From positions 62,001 through 126,000 of the forward strand of contig BRXU01000027.1 of NCBI GenBank assembly GCA_030267565.1: a stretch of 64,000 nt of DNA, written 5' to 3'. The notes under the pieces are model-generated. The model was not told the origin of the DNA. It saw only the letters and a list, made by a program, of their open reading frames with translations, and searched no databases. Each line of letters begins with the position of its first letter. Position 1 is the first letter of the stretch. This document shows, piece by piece, positions 1-11,551 of the stretch. This DNA is from Pleodorina starrii. Lineage: Eukaryota; Chlorophyta; Chlorophyceae; Chlamydomonadales; Volvocaceae. A program made the translations under genes and the position numbers.

Positions 1-311
1 AGCGGTTGGTTGGCCCAACCGCGAGGCGAGGGGGCTAATAATTGCTTTGGTGCCTAGCTTACCCATCGTGTCTAGCTCAAGGACCTTGTGAGGCACCTTC
101 AGCTCCGTGAACAATCCCTTGACCTGCGTGTGCCATGGAACCAGGTTGAACGATGAACGCACGATCGGACGTCACGCCCGACAGTTCGAGCGCCGCTGCT
201 TCACCGGCACCTTACCCGCGTGCAGTAGGGGCAATGGGTCTTCGAGTAGACGACCACCTTGTTATCGGCCACGGTCGCCTTGATGGCATCCGCTTTTGTA
301 GTGCTCGCCAT
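1..311 (-). CDS. Glutaredoxin, CPYC type (5' part; runs off left edge)
   Basis: Dithiol glutaredoxin, which reduces protein disulfides and glutathione mixed disulfides using glutathione. Exon 1 is complement 311-216 (32 codons from ATG). It reads through a beta strand, VVVYSK, into the active site THCPYCTR, with Cys27 and Cys30 as the CPYC pair. A GTAAGG donor follows. Exon 2 is complement 123-63, preceded by an acceptor ending CGCAG, and encodes VKGLFTELKVPHKVLELDTM, the usual helix-strand continuation. It ends at GTAAGC in phase 1, and the remaining exons lie outside the window. No transit peptide is visible before the fold, so a cytosolic or short-form enzyme is likely. The family call is secure; which paralogue it is cannot be decided. 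Confidence 0.9.
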
Positions 312-1020
312 CGTCCGCACCACCAATTTCCTTGGCGCAGCGCGGGCTGCACAGTGCACAAATAAAGCGTGAATATGTCATTGGGGTCAATTGTCAAAAT
401 GTTGTCAATTACACACATCCTTTTACAGCTTCCTACCGGGGAGACGGCTCGCGGCACTGAATGCCTGGCGCGTCCAGGAGACAGCGTGCGTAGCCATGGC
501 TTGCGAAGTGAACAACAACACCGTGCTAAGGTTAGTGTTAATGTTTATGTCCCGCTCCTGCTGTCTGGCGAAGGTAAACCTTCCTACTACGGCTATGTAC
601 GGCTTGGATCGTGGAGCTTGTCAACCGTCGCAGCAGAACCAGGAGAAGCAGGCATCCCGGGTATAACCTGCAGCGCTTCGGGTGAGTTCAGGCAGAGCCC
701 AATCCAAGGGGGTTTCACGCAGCCGATATATGTTGGGAGCCACACTACCTGGCTGGCTGAACGCCAGTCAGGTGGTCACGAGGGTATGTACCATGGATGC
801 CCTGCGCTCACGCCCGCAACCCTCGAAAAAACAACCTTGCAGCAACGTCGACTCCTACGCGCCGAAAGTAGCCCGGTGCATGCCAGGCAACGCGCTTCCA
901 TCCTGCCTGTACGGCATTCAATGTGGAGGGGCGCCATGTGGCAGCACATAACGTTCCATGCCCCCCGCAAGCGGACATGCCCGTCCAGCCCAACACAGAG
1001 CGGGCTCGGTGTATACTGCG
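312..1020. other. Intergenic, glutaredoxin upstream region
   Basis: This lies between the start codon of the minus-strand glutaredoxin and the probable poly(A) site of the minus-strand ubiquitin-like gene. Open frames exist on both strands, but none has recognisable protein features or splice-compatible neighbours. It presumably holds the glutaredoxin promoter and 5' UTR. No motif was recognised. Confidence 0.5.
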
Positions 1021-1025
1021 TTACA
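1021..1025 (-). other. Putative TGTAA poly(A) signal of the ubiquitin-like gene
   Basis: TTACA on the plus strand is TGTAA on the minus strand, the volvocine polyadenylation signal. The 1.05 kb between here and the stop codon at 2080 is A/C-rich on the plus strand, so it is G/T-rich in the sense direction, as the other 3' UTRs here are. The assignment is by position only. Confidence 0.45.
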
Positions 1026-2079
1026 GCGCCTACGCGCCCATTGCGGGGCTTCCAGACTGGCAAACAGGCATGTACAAAGCCCGGTTCGAGGACCCCTTGC
1101 CCAGGAGGAGGTTCGGTAGGCTTGGTCTGCGGCCACACGCACCATTGACGGGCTCCGCTGCAGCTAACATGCGCTTGATCATGCTCTCATAATGCCCTGA
1201 CAACTCCCTCATAATAAGCCGCTTGCCACAGCCACACAGCAAGCGTCAGCTTGCACATCTGAAGGTACCCCGCCCACACGGACGCCAACCACACAGCCGT
1301 TCTTCCCACGCGCAAAAATGAGGAAGGCGAAGCTCAGAATGGCTAGGTTCGGGACGGTCTGCGTTCCGCAGCCCCGTCTCAAACCCCCCTTGCAGAGGTG
1401 TTTAAAACACATGCATTCGGCCTCAGCCTTCCTGACTTTCCAGGGCGCCTCGCACAACACGACCGGCGAGGACAAGCGGCAGGTAAGCAGGCCCTCTGAA
1501 AAAGCACAGGACTTCATGCCGTGCCGTAAGAGGACCAAAGGGCCTGCTCTGATCCGCCCATGTCGATGTATGTCGGTGCATTATTGTGCACTACACCGCT
1601 GGGAGCGCTTGGCTCCCTCCGCCCCGCTCCCCGAGTCAAGCCCAGGACGGTGACATAAAAACAGTGCAAACCCATGCGGTCAACCATTCACTCCGCTCCT
1701 GCCTGCCCACCTGCCCAGTGCAACGCACACACTCACAAACAACATCGGCCGCGAACACCCATAGGCGCTAACCCTAATTAGGCACAACTTCAGTTTTCCA
1801 CAGTGCAAGACCAGGATTATTCAGAGCTCCCAGGCCCCTCCCATCCCCTCAACTCAACCCATGCAACTGAAGCAGCGCCTGAGTGGACCGGACGCAGCCG
1901 TTCGGGTTGGGTTTATCGCGTCTCGTTTGGCCCCACTCCCGCAGGTACCCCCACCCCGCCACCCCTCCTACGCCGTGGATACCCTGCCGCATAGCAATAC
2001 CCGTCAACATTACCCACACAGAGCATAGCAATATCCATGTATGCCGTGTATCAGATATTGGGTCGGCCTGACTTGCGCG

Positions 2080-3560
2080 CTAGCTGCCCGGCCGGACACG
2101 AGCGGCAGGTCGCGGCGGGATGTCGCCGTCGTAGGGATGCCGCTGCCAGGTCGCGTTCGCCGGCACGGCCGTCGAGCGGCCCGTCGCCGGGTCGTACATA
2201 TTATACGGTCCGGACGCCGGGCGCGATGGCTGCGGCTGCAGGAACATCGGGCACGGCAGGTAGCTGAGCAGGCAGGGGATCAGAAATGCCACCGTCATCA
2301 TGATCAGCATTACGACGCTGGTCTTGTCAAACATGTTGGAGTACAAGCTGAACAGCAGCCACAGCAGGGCCTGGTCCAGGGCGGGTTCAGGATAGGGCCA
2401 AGCAAGGGAGGGAAAGGGAGAGGGGTAAAGTGCGGCAAGGCCAAAGGGGCAAGCTGACAGGAAGGGGGGAGGAGGGAGAGGGGGAGCGAGGCAGGGGGCA
2501 GGTAGGCAGGGAGGTAGGGAGGGAGGGAGGACGTTGCGAGTGAGGGAAGCAGGAGTGAGGGAAGCCTTAGTCGAGACGGCGAGGTGGATGTGCGGGAACC
2601 ACGAGGACGCGGGGGCGAGAACTGTAGGCCCAGACTACCCCAATAGCACCCTTGGCTTGGCCCCGGCGGCTCGAGTGCCTATACCGTACTCGCACGCACA
2701 GAGCTGCTATGTGCCTAGCTCCGCAGCCGAAAGGAGCACGTCTTCACCCCTACTGCAAACCCACAGCCGGGCGAGGCTTACCAGGATGGAGCCGAAAATC
2801 CACATAAGCACCGTCCCGGGATCTACCACATCAAGCTGCGAGCATGGGACACAGTCATAGTGGGCCACGTGCCTGCGTCAGCTGCGCGCGTCAGCCAGCC
2901 CCGCTGTATAGGCTGGAGTAAGGCCAGTGGGTACGAAAAGGAAAAGAACGGGAGGGCAGGGAACGAAGCGCAAGGGGACGCTCTTCTGGTTTCCCAGTCG
3001 CTTGCTTTCCGGACCGCCCTCGCATCTCACCCAGTCAACAGGGGGCTGCTCAACCACAGGCGGCGGTGGCTGTACCACCTTCCGCTGCGGCACCGGCTCA
3101 GGCCGCTGCGGCTCTGTGTCGGTCATCATGCAGTGCAACACCTTGGCCGGTGCTTTGGAGACCAGGTCATCTGCATCAGGCACATTGCCAGGGTTTTGGG
3201 AGCAGCGTGCGGGCCCGCAGGGGCGTCCTGTGCCTGAGCTTGCCCAGTCCCCGGCGCACGCGGCAACCCAACATGGCGCGTTCAGCTCCTACCAGCGTAT
3301 AGTTCGCGCCCAGCGCAAAGTATGCGCAAGCGTTTGTCCGGAGGGATGGTCTTTGCCTTGCAGACCTGTCCCAAGCAAAAATTCCAGTATCTTAGTTGTG
3401 CAATCGAGGTATGCGCGATACAAGCGCTAACGCCATTAGTTATTGTGCATACCTGCCGAACAACCGCGTCCATCGTGTCGCCATCTTGGACGTGCACAAT
3501 AAAATCAGGTTCGTGCCCATCGGACACGAACTTGATCTTAAACTCAACCAAAGCTGTCAT
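2080..3560 (-). CDS. Ubiquitin-like domain protein with two C-terminal membrane helices (TMUB/Dsc3-like)
   Basis: Five exons chain in phase: complement 3560-3453, 3365-3293, 3170-3031, 2835-2782 and 2370-2080, giving 221 residues. Residues 1 to about 76 look like a ubiquitin fold: strand ALVEFKIKF, helix DTMDAVVRQVCKAK, the turn PPDKRLRILCAGREL, and a last strand VLHCMMTD. A Pro-rich linker follows (about 80-107). Then come two hydrophobic segments, about 113-135 and 141-162. There is no C-terminal Gly-Gly, so it is not a conjugated modifier. This order resembles TMUB-type and fungal Dsc3-type ER membrane proteins linked to protein degradation; that role is inferred. The start chosen is the ATG just before the first strand, but the frame stays open upstream from a possible acceptor near 3620, so a further 5' exon is possible. 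Confidence 0.72.
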
Positions 3561-4025
3561 CGCGTCCCTAACGCGAGGCAGCTCGGCCCAAGTGGGTATC
3601 ACAGATGTTGGTGTTCGGGCCTAGAGGCGTCACATAATAGGACACGCAATCAGCAGCTTAGTATCGGCATACTAGTCAGATTTTGTGTCATTTATCCGGG
3701 ACAGAAGAAAGGCTTGCCCGCTCAAGTCCAAGGTCGTTGTCGTCGCGAGCCGGTCAGCGACAGTTTCTGGCTGCGGTGTGTGCGCAAGCGATTCCACAGC
3801 TATGAGGGTGACGCATGCCCTTGCGGTTGACAACGGGTCTCCAGCTCTCTGAACTTCGACGGGCAACGTCCCAACTGACTGGACACTGTCGCCGTATACC
3901 TCTGCATTCTCGCGTATACGCCTCGGTCTCCTGTCATTTACGACTTCCAATAAATGCTTCACACTGTTCTACCTAATAACATTTAGAGCCTTGGAATCCC
4001 ATCATGCGAAGGACTGAGCTCTCCA
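3561..4025. promoter_or_regulatory. Divergent intergenic region
   Basis: This 465-bp spacer, less GC-rich than its surroundings, lies between the minus-strand ubiquitin-like gene and the plus-strand gene at 4026, so it probably carries both promoters. No convincing TATA box or other element was identified. An unplaced 5' exon of either gene could also sit here. Confidence 0.4.
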
Positions 4026-7000
4026 ATGACCAAGTTTTTCTTCTTGACTTCCCTTAGCCTCGGGTAAGACGCTTGAAGCTGACCTTAGAAGGACTTGCAC
4101 ATTTATAAGCAAGCGTATTCTCGGTTTCTTCTGTTCCAGAGTACATTCGCCCCGACGGTGCCCATATCGTGCGCTGCTTTCTGATCACGAAAACAAGCGT
4201 TTCGTGATAATTGTGCTCCGCGAAGAACCGCAGCAGGTGGGTGCGCATCAAAGGTTGCCTCACGGCTGTCTCGACGCAGGCTGGCCTGTCTGTCGAACTT
4301 TGACACACGGGTAAAGCTGCATCGCAGGCGGACGGGCGTTTTGGGAAAGCGTTTCAGCACGTGGTCACTAGAGTGTGGGACAAGAACAACCCGTTCAGTT
4401 GGGGCGATGACAGCCCCGCACACCGGGTAAGGTCGAGGCGAACGAAGCGCCCGGGCTGTTTTCGCAAGAGCGATGCAGGTTGCGCCTGCGACAAAGTCAG
4501 CGAAATGAAGAACGGATTGGGTGTGCGGGCTGGCCGATTGTGTCGCCGTTCCGCTGCCTGCCGCGGCTGTTGCGCAGGAGTGCAGGCCAGGCTTCCATCA
4601 GCTGGGCCTCCTCTTCATGGGCATTTCCCTTGCTGCCGTAGATGTCGCATACAGTATCTTAGCTTAGAATCTGGAGACGCATGATGACCGCCGGTTTCCG
4701 CAGTAACTGCCGTTTTAAAACCCAGCCCGAACGACGCGTCTGGGGGGCGCCCCGCCCTATCGCACCACGGCATTCTCCCCCCCACTGGCTGATCGCGGTT
4801 ATGGGCGTCCAAGCTGCTGTTTTACCGCGTCCGCTCCCGCGCCTGTGGCCTGTCACGCTGCTCCGCTTCCACGCTCTGCGCGGGTGGGCCTTGTGCAGGT
4901 GGTTGCGCTGGAAATTGACTGGTCCTCCATCGTGGGCATTGACTATCGCTGCCCCCTCCACGATGACGGCAAGCTGGTGCTGGAGGCACGGCAGGTGGTG
5001 AAGCGCTGCTTCAAAACGGTGAGGAGTGTGACGGGCTGCGCCCACGAGGGAGATGCCGCTGCGCGTCCTCCGCGACAAGCGCACAGGATCCCTGTTGGCC
5101 AACACGTACACATCGCATCGTTGTGGGTTCTTGCTGCCACACGCAGGTGGAGGATGCACGGGACTTTTACTCTCCGCGTTCCGCAGATGTCCGCTCTGGC
5201 CCGCTGCGCATGTCCCACTCGGCTGTGCCCACGCCCAACAAAATGTCCCTGGACGGTCGGCAGGCGATGCTGGCCTCCGTGAGCTGCGCCCACATGGGGT
5301 ATGCGGGGGTGGGCCCGGGTGGGAGCGCAGGAGGAGGGTTCGCCAGTTTCGCTTCCCGAGGCAGGTAGGGGGTGCAGTTCATGCGCTAGGGCGTTGCACC
5401 ATGCGTAATGCCCTGCGGCTCAGCCTGGTTTTGAGCTTCAACCCAGATGCAGTCATGTCAACTGGCAGCAGAATGACGGGTATAAGCTTACAACAGAGCG
5501 GTTCTGTGTCTCGCAAACCGAAGAAGAAAGCACTGGGCCCACCACCACCACCACTGCCCGGGGGGGGATTCCGGTTGGTTCTGAGCGTACCCACGCCGGC
5601 ACACGCCGCGGCTTGCTCCCCTCACCTCCCGGTGCAGGTCACATCTACCCATTTCGCCCCGCCTCGCGCGTCTCATCAGCTGCGGCCCCGTGGCCTCCAC
5701 ATCAGCGACCGGGCTCCTGCGGCCCGCAGCCTCCGCTGAAGTGCGTTCCGCGGCCGCCGCTGCTGGCGTGGGCGCAAGCGCCGGCGCCGGCGGCGACTGG
5801 TGCCTCGTGGGTCGCGGCCGCGCATTGGGCGGCAACTTGCGGCTTGGCCTGGAGTCCGGCCAGCGGAGCGCAAGCGCCACCCGGGCGCCGCGTGCAGGGG
5901 CCGCAGGCGCTCATGTGGGTCGCGCCGCCGGTTCGCAAGCCATGGCCACCAGCGCGGCCAGGAGCAGCTGCATGGATTATGCGTCAGCGGACGAGGGTGA
6001 AGGCGGCAGCCGCCACCGGCGGCCAGCACCCACGGCTGTGGTAGGGTTGGGGACGCGGGGCGGCGCTGCGGTGGCAGACGGCGGACTTGGCGTCGCAGGC
6101 AGTAGTGCGCGTCGGCGACTGCAGCTGCGTGCGGCGGAGAGCCTGGCTGCCTCGACGAGGGCTGGTGCCGCTGACAGGGGGTCGGCAGGTGCGTAGCGCA
6201 GGGTCGTGGCATGGGGGAAGCGATCATGGGCCCCCTGCCACGCGTGGGTGCCCTCATGGGCATCGCTTTGCGGTTTTTTTTTACGTAATTTGCTGCACGA
6301 AGCCGCTTGCTTAGCAGCGTTAGGATTGCGTAGCAGGCGCCGTAGGGCTGGCCATTCAGAGCAAGCATGCTCATTAGGATGCGTGATTTCATAAAGCCCC
6401 ATCGTCGCAGTCAACGCGCAGTTCCCGACCTCCCACCCCCTCGCAGCGGCGGCGCTGGACTGGGAGTCCGCGACGGCTGCGCGTCAGCAATGCCCTGAAG
6501 CGTCCCCGCGAAAGGCGAAATCCACCAATGACCTGTGCGGCATGGAGGCAGCGCAGCGGCGCGCGCAGCGCGAGCGTGCCGACGCTTCCTTAATGACAGC
6601 AGCAGCCGCATCGACGGCTGCTGCCCGCCTCGCGGGGACACAGCCAGTCCAGTGGTCCGCAAGCGCGACGACGGCCGCCGGCGCGCGCATCAGCGCCGTG
6701 CACAGATACGACGCCGCCGTCAGCGCCAGCTGGGATTATGACAGCAGCCTGGCGTCAGGCGCCCGGAGCCGCGGCGGCGGCGGTGGCGGCGGTGGCGGTG
6801 GCGCCGTCTGCAGCAGCAGCGTCGACTCGCTCAGCGCCGCATTCATGTCGCGGCAGCACCAACAGATGGTCGCCAACGAGCTGAACTTGCAGAGGCGGCG
6901 GGACGGCCGCGTCCGGCGCGAGCCCGTCAGCTGGACGCAGCTGAGCGACGCGGGACAGGATGGTTTGGGTGGCGGCGCTGGCGGGGCGGCGGGCGGTGGC

Positions 7001-10000
7001 AGCGGCAGCCAGGTGCCCAGGGCGAGCCGCTGGACGCAGCCCAGCGCCGCGTACCGCTCCAACACGGTGGTACTGAGCTTCCGCGACCCGTTCCTGCCGC
7101 AGGAGCTGCGCCGCTTCGTCAAGGTATTATTACTACCTGCTATTTCGCGCATGAAGGGGGATTTGCGATGTGGGTCGGGTTTAAATGGAGGCTGCGAGAC
7201 GGGCGGCTGACCATGCGTGTTGCGGCTCCAGCGGCGTGTCAAGAGGTCGGGTGCCCGCTCGAAGGGGTACGGATGAGGGTCGGCGCGAGCTTTGACCACA
7301 CGGTATGTCCCCAAGCCCCTCGACCTCGCGGTGCAATCGTGCCGCCTGCCCCGCGCCTCCCCTGCCCTGCCCATCAGAGCGACATGCGCCTGCTGAAGCT
7401 GTACGAGAGCGGCCTGCCGGCCTGGGCCGTCTTCATGCCCTGCTATGGCCTGCCCTACCGCCCCTGGCTGCGGCGAGCGCTGTGGCTGCTCTTCATAGCC
7501 ATCTCGGTCTTCTCTATGGGCTGTGGCTTCTACGACCTCTACAAGAACGTGCCCTTCCTCAAGCAGGTCATCACCGCCGTCGCCTCCCGCATGTACCTGC
7601 CCGCCTCGGAGCTGTTCGAGTGGCTGGAGCGCCACACGCAGGTCCGCATGTCTATCCTGCTCACCTACCTCTTCTCCAAGTCGCCGCTGCTCGTGTCGCT
7701 GATGCGCGCGCTGCGCAGCTTGGCGGCACTGCTGCAGCAGCTGCTGCGCCCCGCCGTGGCGGCGCTGTCGGCGGCGGCGGCGCCGCTGCTGGGCGCGCTG
7801 CAGGTCGCGACGGCCAGCGTCGGCGGCGGCGTGGCGGCGGCGGGCGCGGCGCTGTGGGGGGCGGCGCAGCCGGTGGTAGCGGCGGCGACGGTGTCGGGGC
7901 GGGAGCTGGCGGCGCTGGCGGCGGCGGTGCTGGGGCCGCCTGCCCGGATGCTGTGGGCGGTGGCTGTGCTGATGGCGCAGCTGGTGCGGCTGGTGGCGGC
8001 GCTGGTAGGAATGGTGCTGGTGGGGCCGGTGCAGCTGGCCGGCAGTATTGGCGGCGCCATCAGCTGGGCGGGCGCGGAGGTGGCGGAGCAGCTGGCGGGG
8101 GCGGCGGAGGCAACGGTGGGGGCGGTGCGGTGGCTGCTGACGCTCGGCCGGGCGGCGCGGCGCGCGGCGCCGGCAGTGAAGGCGGGCGCGCGCCTGGCCG
8201 CGCAGGCCGCGGGCGGGGGAGGCGGCGGCCTCAGCGGCGGCATGGCAGTGTGGCACTGGCTGGGGCTGGAGGTCGTGGGAGCGTACAACGCCGTCCGGCT
8301 GACGTTTCTTCAGGCGTTCAAATCGGCGCGGGTGAGGAGGGCGGTTCTGGGCGTTATGGGAACGGGTCTTGACGCGCCGTGCGCCGGTGCTGGGGTCGGC
8401 GCTCTGGTGCATCGCGATGGCGCGTAGCCGATGCACACGTTGGACGTGCTTGGTTGTCGGCTCTGCCCCGCGTGGTGTTGGTTGCGCGAAGCGCAAGCTC
8501 CGCGCTACGTCGTCCGTCCGTCCGTCGTGTGTCGTTGCCACGCTCACGCCCCTCGCAGTCACCTCGCAAAGCCCTCGAATCACCGAATCGTCGAACCCAC
8601 CTCCATACCCCACCGCCCGCCCGCCCGCCCGCCTGCGCCCCATCTGATGAACTTCGCAGGCCGTGCTAAACTTCTGCGTGACGGTGGCCAACACGGCCGT
8701 GCGGCACCGCGTGTCGCTGCTGCTGCAGCTGCGCCGCTTTATCACCCGCCAGAAGGAGCGCCTGCCGCCCGCCGTCGCGGCGTCGGTGCCGCTGCCCGCC
8801 TTCGTCAGCATGCCCTCTTTCTCCAGCATCCCGCCCTTCGACATCCCGCTGCCCGGCCCCGAACCCGACCTCGACCTGCTGGACGCCCAGCCGGAGGAGC
8901 TGGCCGCCGCCGCCGCCGCTGCGCCGGCGGAGCGCCACTCGCTGTACGACATGGATATGGTCCTCATGGCCGCAAGCGAAGACGACGAGGGCGACATGCT
9001 GGCGCCACAGCCGGAGCAGTTGTACGGCAGCAACGGCAACGCCGGCGTGCGCAGGGACGGCGGCGGCGGCGGCGGTTTCTCGGAGCCGATTCCGATCCCG
9101 CTCGGCGGCGGCCGCGGCGGGGCCGAAGCAGTAGGGACAGGCCTGCGACGGCGGCGACTTCACCATCACCAGCCAGCGGCTCGCGGCGGCGGCAGCCAAT
9201 TGTACGGCATGTATGAGGCGCCGCGGCAGCGGCTCGACGCAGTGGACGAGGAGGAGATGGAGGAGGCGCAGCTGCACAGCGACCGTGAGCTTGCTGTGGC
9301 TGAGCCGCGCTCGGGCGGCGGTGGCGGCAAGGTCAGCGGTGCCTGGCAGCTGCTGCGGGACAGGCGGCGCGGGGCGGGCGCGCCTGGTGGAACGCTGGGA
9401 CCGGGCGGAAACCCGTGGATGAGCCACAGCGGAGGTGGCTTGGGCGCGAGCAGCGGCGAGGAGGCCGAAGCGGAGGACGCGGATTACTTGTACTACGCCT
9501 CGGCGCCCGGCTGCAGGAACGCGGGGCGAGGCGGCCGCGGCGGCTTATTCGGTGACGGCGTGGAAAACGGCTACGGGATACGGGCGTCCCTATCCTCACC
9601 CAGCCGGCGGCGTGGCCGGGTCCCGGAGGCCGCTCCCCTGTCGCGTTCAGTGCCCGTCGCCGCGCACGCTAATGGGCTCTATCCACCCCTCGGACAGGAA
9701 TCTGCGTCCGCACTTAAGCAGCCGTGGCAACAGCAGCAGCAGCAGCTCCCAAACCAGAAACAGCAGCAACAGCAATCGCGCCGTGCAAAACGTCTCTTGG
9801 CGCGCGCTGCTTCATCGCCGTCGGAGACCGCGCCCGTGGCAGCAGCCCAGAGGGACACTTGCAATGCAGCCGGTGTTGACGGACCCGGAGGGCGGGGCGA
9901 CGGTGGCTCGGCGTGTTCTGACGGCGCCGCCACGGCCGTTATTGCAGCGACGGCTGGCGCGGTGGCAACCGGTGCGCCGAGTGCAGGCTCGGGAGTTTCG

Positions 10001-10315
10001 CTGGCAATGCACGGCGCCAACGCCGACGCCCTGGCGTGCTCCTCACAATTGGTTTCGAGGCATGGCGCCGCGTCCGAGGCCAATGGCGGCCCGGCTACGG
10101 CGAGCAGCGACGGATCGCGCAGTGCCGCATCAGGTTCGGTGTTGGTCGGTGGGGCAGGCGCAGCAGCGGACGGCATGGCAGTTGGGCCGGGTGGCGACGG
10201 CGCCCGCAGAAGAGGGCGAGGTGGCGGCGCTGGTGGCGACAATAATGCATATAGCAAGCGCCCTGGCGCTGGTTCAACGCATGTGAGTCGGCAGCCTGCC
10301 ATTAAGGCCGCGTAG
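4026..10315 (+). CDS. Large unrecognised membrane protein (about 1,459 aa)
   Basis: Nine exons chain in phase: 4026-4063, 4140-4236, 4328-4426, 4899-5018, 5147-5298, 5638-6188, 6411-7123, 7378-8331 and 8660-10315. The first three small exons are less certain than the rest. Residues up to about 120 are well structured, with strands such as FVIIVLREE and HVVTRVW and the stretch VVALEIDWSSIVGIDY; a PH- or C2-like fold is possible but unproven. A long Ala/Gly/Ser-rich linker follows. Residues 591-908 hold a hydrophobic segment (ALWLLFIAISVFSMG), an amphipathic helix region with VRMSILLTYLF, and a very Ala-rich helical stretch. The last exon starts with basic helices, then becomes Gly/Gln/Ala low-complexity to the stop. 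No family is recognised. The antisense and alternate-frame open frames over the GC-rich exons are shadows. Confidence 0.6.
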
Positions 10316-11551
10316 CATTCATTTGCGGGATCGAGGTTGGCCCACTCGGGGCGGAGGATGCGGAACCGAGTGCTGGCAGTAAATAGGGGCGACCGCTGGA
10401 GCGTGGCACCGTGGCCCGTCGTGTGCGACGAGGGTAGTTGTTTTTGTGTACGACAACCGCAATTCGGTTGCTGTACTCCGGCGTTGCCTGGATGGCAATG
10501 CTGCATTTCATTCAGCCCTGCATAACGTGTACAGCGTGGTGTCTTGTCGTACTCGGCTTCATGGAACTGGTTCTCAGTGTGGCGCTGCTTGGCGCTCAAA
10601 TGTCGACGGTATCGACTCGTTCGCTATTATTAACATGGGGGCGCCAAGGCATGTACTCAAGAACCAACATGCAGTGGCGCGGCCTTGTGATTGACCCGCA
10701 GGCAGAGTGGCTTAACAACTTGACGACTTTTCCCATACGATGTACATACCCGTGACTTGCGATGCTGATGCTGTTGCGGTTCACGCGGGGGGACGTGTGT
10801 GTCCTTTTGCCCGCTAGTCCAGGGCTAGATTGATGCGTGTCGATGTGTGGACGGATCGCGGAACGCACAGTTACTGCATGCTGCGGCGCCGCAGCGCGTG
10901 GGGACTTTTCATGCGTCGCCAGAGATGTATGTTGCAGGAAGTGGGGGGCACTGGGGCGCCTGCAAAGGGCGGGGGAATGTGCACTGGCACAGTGTCTTGC
11001 GCAGTGCGACGGCACACAAAGCTGGAGGAACGCAGACACCCGTGCGTTCGGCAGATGCGGCTGCGAGGGGTGGACGTCGCGCTCGACTGGGTGCTGCTTT
11101 TGGGGAGACATGCGCACGCTGGCGCTACCGCACGCTTTCGGTGCGGGAAGCAGTGAGGAATTCTGACTTGCATGTAAGGATGGTTCGCCTTGCCAGCAGC
11201 CTGAAGCAGGAGTCGACGGGAGGAGTGCAACTGCAAGCAGCCGCTGCTACGGTGTAGCACAGGCGACGGGTACAGTAGCACGGGAGCCTGACGTCGCTGC
11301 TAGCACCTGGGCAGGCCATGTCAGCTTTCCCTGCGCAACTCACGCGTCGTGACCAATTGGCGCTGACGCGTCCCGTTGCCAAGCTGTCCCGCCTTTCGTG
11401 AAGCGCTGTGGCAGCCTATCCCTCAGGGTGAACCTCCTTCATGACAGAAAAGCTAGTCTCTGCCAGACACGAGGCTCAAAGGACCGACAGCTGACAGTCT
11501 TCCCTACAGATCAGATGTTCTTCCTGACTCCGGTAGCGAATCCTGTAACTA
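10316..11551. other. 3' UTR of the 4026-10315 gene and intergenic sequence
   Basis: G/T-rich sequence follows the stop codon, with a TGTAA at 11173-11177 that could be the poly(A) signal. A second TGTAA at 11544-11548 directly precedes the minisatellite. Short open frames on both strands lack recognisable protein features, and no gene was identified. Confidence 0.45.

Noticed and set aside
369..1148. 259-codon plus-strand open frame near the left end
   Set aside because: Its composition is irregular, no motif is visible, and overlapping open frames on both strands are equally good. It lies between the glutaredoxin and the ubiquitin-like gene.
6736..9039. 767-codon minus-strand open frame
   Set aside because: It is antisense to well-chained exons of the 4026-10315 gene and rich in Arg/His/Gln from GC-rich codons; it shows no domain.
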